This document shows positions 56,350 through 64,000 of a stretch of 64,000 nt of DNA, piece by piece. This DNA is from Astragalus membranaceus (lineage: Eukaryota > Streptophyta > Magnoliopsida > Fabales > Fabaceae): positions 107,389,806-107,453,805 of the forward strand of contig CM076849.1 in NCBI GenBank assembly GCA_039519185.1, given 5' to 3'. Made by a program: the position numbers and the translations under genes. The notes under the pieces were generated by a model. The model saw nothing but the letters and a program-made list of their open reading frames with translations. It made no database searches and had not been told where the DNA came from. Positions within the stretch are counted from its first letter, which is position 1. Each line of letters begins with the position of its first letter.

Positions 56350-58384
56350 CTATGATTTCCCATCCATAAGATCTTCATCACCGAAAGACAATGGAGGTCG
56401 ATTTGTAGCGGATGGTGATGTTGATGTCGACGCTACGTTTAATAAGTCTTTCCATTTTTGCTTCATTGATTTCCCGGACCCTCCATGCTCAAAACCTCCA
56501 GCGATCATCATTATGATCGAGTGACCTTTCGATCTTCTAAAGTCTTGCTCCTCATCATCGGAGTTGGCTTTTTGCTTCCCCCTTTTTCTTTGCTCATCGT
56601 CTCGCTCTTCTTTAACCTCGCCGGTAGGTGTACCGGGCTTTTTGACGTAACTGGACAATTTTCCTCGTTTGATCAAGTCTTCAATGTCGTCTTTTAGAGC
56701 ATTGTAGTGGTTTGTGTCATGACCATTGCTTCTGTGATATCTGCAGTACTTGTTAGTCTTTTTCCCAGGTCGGGGAGATAGAGGTCTGGGAGTTTTGACG
56801 TCTCTGAACTCGACGTTCCAACACGCCCCCAATAATTGGGCGTTGGAGACATTGAGTTCTGTGTAGATCTGGTGACGATTCCGAGGTCGGGGATCCCTAT
56901 TTCCTCGATTATCATTTCCTTTGTTGTCTTTTTTCGTTGCGAGGTCTTGATGGTTCAGGCTGAGATGACAGTTTCTCGATCTTGGCGTTGTCTTCTTCGT
57001 TGATGAAACATTGGGATAGCTGGAGGAACTCCTGCAACGTACTTGGTTCCCAAGTGTTGATATGTTTTCTGACAGGGCTTCCAGGAAGTAGGCCCTGCGC
57101 CATGAAGAAAATTCGGAAAGCGTCGTCTAGCTCTCGAACTTGAAGAGCTTCGCAGTTGAATCTTTCTACGTATTCTGAGGGGCCCGTTCTCCCTCTGTAC
57201 GACATGCATTAATACGATCTTGTTTTTGGGCTTACTAAAAAGAGCTTCGCTAATTGGTCCCAAGAGGAGATAGTGTTCGATTTTAAAGCTCTGAACCATT
57301 CTGATGCCACTTTGTCGAGCGTTAATGGGAAAATTCGACATTTCATCTCCATTGGTACGTTTCGGTATTGCATGCTTGTGTCGAATTGGTCGAGGTGCCT
57401 GTCCGGGTCGCCAGTTCCATCATATATTTTCAGACCCCCGGGGGGTTTTTCGAGATACCTCGGAACTCGGTAGTTATCGATCCTAGTTGTGAACGGGCCC
57501 TTGCGCCTGGTTAGTAATGGCCGTGGTTGAGCCTGATTCAGGTGATGACGATCGGGACGCTCGTCTTCCCGCCTTCTTGATCGCCGATGTGGTGATGTAG
57601 AAGCTAAAAATGAACGAGGGCGATGGTAATTTTCTAAATCTTCTATCGTCATATTGTCGAGCCGGAAGAGAACGGGAACCATTTCCTGGATGACGGTGAG
57701 GATAATTGTGTGGATCTTCTAGATCGTCATATTGTCGAGCCGGAGGAGAACGAGAACCATTTCTTAGACGACGATGAGGATAATTGTGTGGATCTTCTAG
57801 ATCGTCATATTGTTGAGCCGGAGGAGAACGGGAACCATTTCCTGGACGACGGTGAGGATAATTGTGTGGATCTTCTAGATCGTCATATTGTCGAGCCGGA
57901 GGAGAACGGGAACCATTCCCTCGATGACGGCGGGGGGAGAATGGTGATAGTGTCTTCTCCTTGGTAGAGATCGGTGTCTCTTTAGAGCTTGATTTCTTCT
58001 TAAAAGGGAGTTCGGCTCCGGTGATTCCTGGTCCGGAATATTTCGTACCTGGAGCCTCGCTACCTCGGCCTCGAGGCCAGTGAAGCGACAGCTTCTTTCT
58101 TGGTTTACTACCTCCTGTCTAGCCAGTAATTGGACGAGCTGCTGAATAGCATCGGTCAGGGCCGGAAGTAATGGGGGGGGGGAGGTTGTAAGTCGGTCCC
58201 GCCTAGGCTCACTTGTACTTGGGCAAGGTTTGGATTGGGGGTATTGAAGACGTGCTCGGGTGGAATTAGTCAGGCTTTGAACATGGCCTTCGGGGGTTTG
58301 TTGAGGCTCGAGCTCGGGCATGACGGGTTCTAAAATGGGTCCGACTACAAAACTGGCCGGTCTTGAACGGAGTTTAGGTGCCAT
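56350..58384 (-). pseudogene. Tat Gag, frameshifted
   Basis: Reverse frame from ATG at 58384 (MAPKLRSRPASFVVG), losing phase at a C6 run near 57935. An Arg/Ser/Pro-rich tandem region continues in the next frame, and phase returns near 57665. The Gag core follows (KIYDGTGDPDRHLDQFDTSM, FPLTLDKVASEWFRAL), with another break near 57209. MSYRGRTGPSEYVERFN and the zinc-like YCRYHRSNGHDTNHYNALKD motif of Tat Gag come next. Frames shift again near 56900 and at 56340 before protease. Confidence 0.85.
57652..57935. repeat. 78-bp tandem repeat in Tat gag
   Basis: About 3.6 units of 78 bp. In the likely coding frame (reverse strand) each unit encodes 26 residues of type DDLEDPHNYPHRRP...GSRSPPARQY. The forward strand is also open through all units. 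78 being a multiple of three, unit gain or loss keeps phase. Confidence 0.9.
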
Positions 58385-58421
58385 TTTGAGGATCGAAGAA
58401 ATGAGAGAGGAACTAGAGTGT

Positions 58422-58445
58422 TGGTCCTCCCACTGTGGTCGCCAA
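58422..58445 (-). promoter_or_regulatory. Primer-binding site of the Tat element
   Basis: Reverse strand TTGGCGACCACAGTGGGAGG follows the 5' LTR directly. The TGGCGAC start is typical of Tat-group primer sites; the tRNA is not certain from sequence alone. Confidence 0.6.
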
Positions 58446-58839
58446 TGTTCCGTACCGTACTTACGAGCTTAATGATAAGGTCGAAGTAGTTAGTAGGTGT
58501 TATCCTTGATAATGTTCGATCTTAAGATGACGGTCTTGTTCGATCTTGAGATGGCGGTCTTGTTCGATCTTGACATGGCGGTGTTGTACCTGCAAGAACA
58601 CTCCAAAGCTCAAGTCAGTGTTTGAATAAATCTGTGGTGGTTGGAGAAATTACTTACCATTAATGAGCATTGAGTGTGGTATTTATAGAGTTTGAATGTG
58701 TTTGTGTTGATGATTCTGAGCCAACCGACGATCTTGCAGAGGTATCTGAGCCGTTGATTTGGTTGGGCTGTTAATGGGCCAAATTGATAATGGGCCCTAA
58801 TAGGGGGTGCAAATATCAGTAACTGTTACTACCATAACA
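58446..58839 (-). repeat. 5' LTR of the Tat element
   Basis: 394 bp, same 24-bp triple repeat as the 3' LTR. Has a 3-bp insertion (CCGACGATC versus CCGGTC) relative to it. Confidence 0.92.
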
Positions 58840-58844
58840 CCTTT

Positions 58845-58876
58845 ATTTCTAGAAACTTCTATCTCATTCTCCATCA
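58845..58876 (-). repeat. Remaining end of the deleted gypsy's 5' LTR
   Basis: 32 bp whose reverse reads TGATGGAGAATG; completes the LTR at 29214-29515. Followed by TTTTT, the outer target duplication. Confidence 0.7.
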
Positions 58877-58881
58877 TTTTT

Positions 58882-59932
58882 ACTCTCTCCGTAACACACT
58901 CTTCTATCACCATTCACTCTCACCTCACTCACTCTGTTATCTCCGCCACCGCCACGAAACCATACGCCACCACCACCCTTCCTTCTGTCGCAGCAAGTAA
59001 CGCCACCATTCTCTCTTCTCTCACCATTCACTCTCAAAGTGTGGCACGTTTTCTTTGATTTTGTTTTCGTTTCCGTTGATTTTGTTTTCCATGATTTCGT
59101 TTTCGTTTTCAATGATTTCGTTTTCGTTTGGTTTTCGTTTTCGTTATCCTTTTAGTTTTGTTGTAATTTATTTTTGTTGAAACCAGAATCTTTTTGCTGG
59201 ATTTTTGGATTGCTGGATTCACTTAAGCATTGAAGTTAGAAGTATTGGAGCTTGGCATTTCGAATTGGGGTCATAGGAGCTTGTTTGGTTCTAGTGGGTA
59301 CACACATATTGTGAAAAATTCAGAAATTAGTCCCAACAAGTGAGTTCCTCTCACTAACTTTTAGATACCTTAAGGTTTTTAGCACAATAGTATTTTTGAC
59401 TTCTTTAAATTTTCTATTTGATTGTTGGCCTATTTGTTTGATGATTGAATATCATGCTTGTAATACCATGTTTCAGCTACTTTTATATAGAGTTTATCTA
59501 TATGCATCTTCATAGATGGGAAATGTGAATAAATTTGGTGAAAAATAATTTGGTTCTTAGCATGTTATAGTTTATCTATGTGGCCTGTTATAATTTATTT
59601 TTGTTCTTTTGATGTTTGATGAACCCTAGGTTAGATGACTATATTGTGTGTTGTTGATGGAAAATGGCGAGGTGTTGTCCCTCACCCACATATTTTGCTC
59701 AAAATCATCTCCATTGAGATAATTGCAAGACTATACTAACAATTTTAAGATTGGGAGTGAGAAATAACTTCCTTCACTTGTTATATGGAAAAGGGTTTTG
59801 TTTGTTCTGTCCTTAACCCCCATATTAGGCTCGAAATCTTCTCACCGAGATCATATCGATGCCACTAACTTGATAGGTTATATTTTGGGTTTTAGTTATG
59901 GGAATCTAACGCATTTTTTTAAATTAGTGTAG
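58882..59932 (+). other. CACTA leader region
   Basis: CT-rich start, then GTTTTCGTTTTCGTTTTC-like repeats (59062-59150) and T-rich intron-like sequence up to TAG before the transposase ATG. Probably 5' UTR and intron of TNP2. Confidence 0.5.
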
Positions 59933-61080
59933 ATGAATTGGAATCAATCGAATCGTAGTTGGGTGTATGATCGGTTATATCCGGGAAGAGCGTTTTTGAA
60001 GGAAACTTTGGTAAATGGGGTTGAAGAGTTTATTAGGGTAGCGTGGCGACATGATAAGGCTAAAATGGAAGGGGGGATTAGATGTACATGCCTTAAATGC
60101 GATGGTATACCTATTACACCTGATGATGAAATTAAGGTGCACTTGTATCGTGTCTGTTTTAGGCCTAATTAATTATTGGATTTGGGTGGACCATGGAGAA
60201 CGACTTCCAAATTTTGACTCAGGGGCTTCTTCAAGCAGTTCTAGTTTTCATATTCCATATAATGAACAATTTGAGTCGATGGAAAGCATGATTTGTGATG
60301 GTCTCGAAGTGAATGTGTCATTTGATGAGCCCCAATATGATGATCATGATGAACTTCCAAATGAAGATGCACAAAGATTTTATTGTTTGTTAAAAGAGTC
60401 AAACACACTGTTGTTTGAAGGCTCCCCAGAGTCAAAATTATCTATGTGTGTGAAGCTTTTATCTCTCAAGTCTGAGCAATATTTCTGAGTTGGGTTTAGA
60501 TTTTGTCATCAAATGATGTTGGACGGGACACCTAATATGGATAGTTTGTCAAAAAGTTATTATGAAGCAAAGATGTTAGTTTCGAAACTGGGATTGGAAT
60601 GTAAGAAGATTGATTGTTGTGAGGATGGGCACATGTTGTTTTACGACAACGAATTTGGTAAAACCGATGGTGCGCTACAGGCTTGTAGATTTTGTGGAAA
60701 GCCGAGGTATAAAGTTCGTAAAGGGGAAAAATGTAATTATAAACCCATTCCTGTAAAGTCGATGTTCTATTTGTCTATAGTTCCAAGGATGCAGAGAATG
60801 TTTGCATCGCCCTGAAATTGCCAAGAAAATGACGTGGCATTATGAGAATAGGAATACCTCAGATATTTTACGCCACCCATCTGATGGTGAGGCGTGGAAA
60901 CAGTTTGATCTAGTGCATTCAAATTTTGCCTCTAACCCACGGAATGTTCGACTTGGTTTGTGCTCTGATGGATTTACTCTATATATCCAAGCATCAGTGT
61001 TACCCTTTAGAATCTTCCTCCTGAGATGTGCATGACTAAACCGTATATGTTTTTGACTTGATTGATACCTGAGATGAAGA
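59933..61080 (+). pseudogene. TNP2-like CACTA transposase, truncated
   Basis: Begins MNWNQSNRSWVYDRLYPGR with CTCLKCD, the transposase-associated domain of CACTA proteins. A frameshift near 60165 leads to an acidic stretch (NEDAQRFYCLLKES). A stop at 60486, then CHQMMLDGTPNMDSLSKSYYEA and CRFCGKPRY, FYLSIVPRMQRMF and HPSDGEAWKQFDLVH..PRNVRLGLCSDGF are the front of the Transposase_21 catalytic region. Small losses near 61000 precede NLPPEMCMTKPYMFLT, and then the protein ends. The remaining catalytic half is deleted, so it cannot cut DNA. Confidence 0.85.
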
Positions 61081-61278
61081 AGATGAAGACTTTTTTTAAT
61101 CTTATTGGTATCACATAGATAGTTTGATTTAATCTATGCATGTTGTTGATTGTTCATCTAATTTTATTTATTAACATATATCACATTTCGTTTATCATTA
61201 TTGTACGTTGTTGTTGTCTTTAAATTTATTTATTAATATATATCATTATATATTTTTCATTGGTTTCGTTTTTCATAG

Positions 61279-63117
61279 ATATGCATCTAGGAGGAGGTTT
61301 TGACCTGCCGAGAGTTAGGGGAAAAAGATAGCTGAACCTAGAAGGCGTCGTCGAGTTCGTGAGGTCGTACTTAATGTAGGGGATACATTTATGGGGATAC
61401 CCTAGACCACCAATACTGTTGGAGGAGCTGGGACTTCAGGTTCTGCTCCAGTTGCTCCACCTGTTGGTCATTCTCCCTCTCCCTCTACAGCATCCTATGG
61501 GCACACCGGTAGGGTATATGGTCCCACCTCTACAACATAGTATGGTCACACCAGCAGGGTATATGGGCCCACCTCTGCAGCATCCCATAGGAACACCAGT
61601 CGGGTTATCTATGCCGACACCCGAGGTACATACTGATCAGTCCCTACAGGATAATCATTCTGACCCTCATGGTCATACTGATTCACAGCCATTATCATCC
61701 GGGTCGGAGAATGAGGAGGTGGTTGTCTACCCTGATGGTCGACGTCGCAAAGTCATATATCCCTTTGGCGATGCGTAAGTATTGTTTGACTTTTTTTTTA
61801 ATTTAAATTAATTGTTTGACGTGTATATATGTTTGTTAATTATGCAACGACTTAATTATGCAGGTTTGTTAGATCGAAGACTGTTTCATCAGCGATCACT
61901 CATGTCATTAAGAAACACTATTTTGAAGATTACCATGAAAAGGTGACAAAAATCGATAAGAGGAAAAAGAAAGATTTTGTGGACTTGTTTAGGGTAAGTA
62001 TCAATTATGTCATTACCTATAATGATAATTTTAATATATTGTTTAATGTTTAATATGATTACTAATACAAATTTTGATTATCTTTAATACAGACCAAAGT
62101 GACTTGGAGACCGGAAGATGATGAATTGGTGCAGAAAGTTTTTTGGACTAGATTGGCAAAGCAATTGGCGGACTTGCTCTACAAATTGCGCCGTAAAAAT
62201 GAAAGGCAAGGGTATATCCCTCATGAAGTCTGGGATCAATACCAGGAAGTTTTGGAGAAGTGAGAAATTCAAAACAAATGCTGAAAAAGCGAAGGAAAAT
62301 CAGAATTCAGAAAAGGGTGGCTCGCTTCACACTTGTGGCTCCATCAACCAAGCTCAACATGCTATGAGATTGGTAGGTTATTTTAAAAATATTTGTACTA
62401 TTTTAGTTTAGTTAGGGCGATTAGTTACCAATAATTGAGAATTTGTTTCATTTTTACAGAGTAGGAAGGCCGAATGCCGTCTTACTATTACTGAGCTGCA
62501 TAGGGCCACACAAGTCAGGAAGGATACCAAGACTTATGTTCATGAGCGCTCGAGGACCACTCAAGTAAATATACAACTTGATTTTTATTATATAATGTTT
62601 TCTTAAAATGGAACCTTATCATGCTATGTTTTGTGGTTATGCAAAACAGGAGAAATATTCTGAGACGGTGTTTGAGGTGACTCAGGGGAGCTGAGTCACT
62701 TGGTCCACTGACTCTTGAGATCATGGCTTTGGCAAACTGCAACTAGGAGAAGTTGGTAGGGGGGATGTATAAGAATTGTATGTATGGTACGGGGCCCTTG
62801 GCTCCAAATTTGAGATTTGAGGATGATCAGTTTGACACCAGCGGACCCTCAAGTAGTTGACCTCCTCGTCCTTCAGCTGAGACAGAGCAGCTCATGCAGC
62901 AGATAGAGGAGATGCGTTCTCAGCACCAGCAGGAGATACAGGAGATGCATGCACAACACAAGCAGGAGCAGCAGAAGCAGAGTCAGAATATGAAAGATTT
63001 GCAGACAGACTTCTATAGGTTTGCACGTCAGCAGGAGAAGTTGTTAAAGTACTATAAGAGCTTGAAGCCAGATGCGTCTTAGGAGTCCGAGTCTGATGAT
63101 GGCCCGTATTAGTATTA
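61279..63117 (+). pseudogene. Second CACTA gene (Transposase_24-like)
   Basis: Forward multi-exon remnant. Exon 1 has a 15-residue tandem repeat (QHPMGTPVGYMVPPL and variants, three copies from about 61485) and YPDGRRRKVIYPFGDA. An intron at 61775-61863 joins GDA to FVRSKTVSS, and another at 61994-62092 leads to TKVTWRPEDDELVQKVFWTR. A frameshift near 62245 is followed by SEKGGSLHTCGSINQAQHAM. A last exon has MYKNCMYGTGPLAP and a Gln/His coiled coil (62890-63080). This matches the plant Transposase_24 family, the DNA-binding partner of TNP2. Several stops show inactivity. Confidence 0.75.
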
Positions 63118-63394
63118 TGTTGTTATTTGCTGATTTGGAATATTATGTTATTGCTGTTTTGGACATTTTTAAAATTTGGATTGTTATTGCTGGTTTGAAC
63201 TTGTTTACGACTTGGATATTTAGTATTGCTGGTTAGTTTGGATGTTGATTTGGATATTTGGTACCATTTTGGATGGATTTTATTTAAATATTCTCGAAAT
63301 TGTGCTGCACTTGATATATAGTTATTATAAAAAAAAATCAGGTTTTCAAATTTGGACATGTGGCATAAAATAAAGCAGGTTTATTTATAAAAAA
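63118..63394. other. CACTA 3' spacer
   Basis: T-rich sequence with TTGGATATTT-type repeats between the second gene and the right subterminal repeats. No coding sense. Confidence 0.5.
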
Positions 63395-63654
63395 TATTAA
63401 ATTAGCGACAGATTTTCCCTCACTAAAATCTGTCACTAATATTTGGACACGTGGCCTTCAGAATTAGCGACGAAAATTCCCTCACTAAATTCCCTCGCTA
63501 ATTAGCGGCGGAAATTCCCTTGCTAACATCCCTCGCTAATTAGCGACGGAACCAGATTTCCGTCGCTAAATATTAGCGAGGCCCTTTGTAGCGACGGATT
63601 TTGGAGGGTTGGCAACGAAAATTTCCGTCACCTATCCTACTTTTTTTTGTAATG
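63395..63654. repeat. Right TIR and subterminal repeats
   Basis: Repeats of TTAGCGACGGA and CCCTCGCTAAT in both orientations, with CCGTCGC/GCGACGG palindromic pairs, ending ATCCTACTTTTTTTTGTAATG, the imperfect TIR. Confidence 0.8.
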
Positions 63655-63657
63655 CTA

Positions 63658-64000
63658 AGGCACCCTAACGACCTCGATCCGAGTTACTCTCCACCAAGAT
63701 CGGTAAAACTAGAAGGGAGAAAATGACTCCATGAGAAGTGTGGATTAAAAGCACCACATTAATCCCCTTATATAGGGGAGGGGAGGTTTGAAACAGACAT
63801 CACATTAAAAGAGGACCCAAAGGAACCATTCAAAATGGCGTTTCCAAGGTGATAAGGCCGGTGGTCAAAAACTGATCGGTCCCGTCAAGCTTTACAAGGA
63901 ACACGTGAAGAGAAGAAAAATTAAGACATGCACAGTAGAGTTCAAACCCACTTGCAGTGTTATCAGACCCGGACCGGCCATCGACCCGGTCAAGGCACCG
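63658..64000. other. Right flank of the CACTA stack
   Basis: Continuation of 26972-27198. CCTTATATAGGGGAGGGGAGG (63759 onward) resembles a TATA region and the end has CGGACCGGCC-type GC-rich sequence, so it may belong to an LTR element running off the window. No coding sense. Confidence 0.35.

Larger units (their letters stand above)
29516..58839 (-). mobile_element. Tat-lineage Ty3/gypsy element, split by Athila
   Basis: Reverse-strand element with LTRs at 58446-58839 (5') and 29516-29906 (3') and target duplication CCTTT. Its own length is about 10.4 kb once the nested Athila is removed. Order in its own sense: LTR, primer site, gag, protease, RT, [Athila insertion], RNase H, integrase, an antisense gene, polypurine tract, LTR. 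The antisense gene after pol and the gag/pol sequence types place it in the Tat group (Retand/Grande-like). The LTRs differ at about ten positions plus one 3-bp indel by eye. Stops and frameshifts in gag, RT and integrase make it inactive. Confidence 0.92.
27575..58876 (-). mobile_element. Deleted chromovirus-like gypsy element, split by Tat
   Basis: In reverse orientation the parts are a 5' LTR (58876-58845 plus 29515-29214, about 334 bp rejoined), a primer site, gag, a protease start and a partial 3' LTR (27811-27575). The target duplication TTTTT is at 27570-27574 and 58877-58881. All of RT, RNase H and integrase plus the first third of the 3' LTR are missing, with a clean junction at 27811/27812. 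The Tat element inserted in the 5' LTR at CCTTT. Gag type, short LTR and tRNA-Met-like primer site suggest a chromovirus (Reina- or CRM-like); lineage is uncertain. Confidence 0.82.
27199..63654 (+). mobile_element. Autonomous-type CACTA transposon, decayed, host of nested stack
   Basis: The ends are imperfect inverted repeats of about 30 bp. The left starts CAATACAAAAAAA...GGATAGGCGACGGA, and the complement of the right starts CATTACAAAAAAAA...GGATAGGTGACGGA. The 3-bp duplication CTA flanks both (27196-27198 and 63655-63657). Both ends have lost the canonical CACTA pentamer by one base each. Subterminal regions are full of GCGACGGA / TCCGTCGC words. TNP2-like and Transposase_24-like genes (forward) lie at 59933-63117. 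Without the nested gypsy the element is about 5.1 kb, short for an autonomous CACTA because TNP2 is deleted. Confidence 0.87.

Noticed and set aside
57710..57967. Forward protein with DLLDRHIVEPEENGNHFLDD repeats
   Set aside because: It is the opposite strand of the 78-bp tandem repeat in Tat gag; the reverse reading has the Gag context.

Overview
This window looks like gene-poor, repeat-rich nuclear DNA of a flowering plant, most likely a eudicot. The evidence is plant-type LTR retrotransposons (SIRE-like and other Copia, Athila-, Tat- and chromovirus-like Ty3/gypsy), CACTA DNA transposons, tRNA-derived SINE-like pieces, and one plant receptor kinase gene with a normal plant intron. A legume is possible, but I cannot establish it. 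The only convincing host gene is an intact LRR receptor-like kinase at 15805-19734.

Layout. 1-2215: opposed LINE fragments (RT forward, endonuclease region reverse). 3687-12437: a non-autonomous CACTA element (TSD ATT) carrying a captured RanBP2-type zinc-finger exon. Inside it is a complete, uninterrupted Copia element (6561-11334, TSD GATAT, nearly identical LTRs). 12676-15452: a SINE-like piece, a MITE-like piece and a young small LTR element (13586-15452, TSD ACAAG) inserted in a small local repeat. 15738-19734: the receptor kinase and its promoter. 19994-22700: SINE and LTR remnants. 22930-26971: a 5'-truncated SIRE-like Copia pol with its 3' LTR.

27199-63654 is one nested stack whose boundaries I could resolve by target-site duplications. 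The outermost element is a decayed CACTA (TSD CTA) with TNP2 and Transposase_24-like genes. It contains a deleted reverse-strand chromovirus-like gypsy (27575-58876, TSD TTTTT). That contains a reverse-strand Tat-like gypsy (29516-58839, TSD CCTTT), which contains a forward Athila (35654-54552, TSD GTGGA). The Athila contains three solo LTRs (42945-45291, TSD CCCCC; 46738-49756, TSD CCCAC; 50041-51864, TSD GTAAC). The apparent chaos of broken ORFs is therefore five levels of insertion.

The most interesting signal cuts across the elements. Several unrelated LTR families each carry their own short, CpG-containing palindromic word many times. The SIRE LTR has AATCGATT, the Athila has CGCTRYAGCG, one solo LTR has GGCGCC, and another has CGCACG/CGTGCG dyads. 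These words occur in LTRs, leaders and coding parts alike. They recall the subterminal transposase-binding repeats of CACTA elements but have no obvious explanation in retrotransposons. A second notable feature is a promoter-bearing, apparently intron-containing antisense gene in the Tat element, whose introns would be invisible to splicing of the sense genomic RNA.
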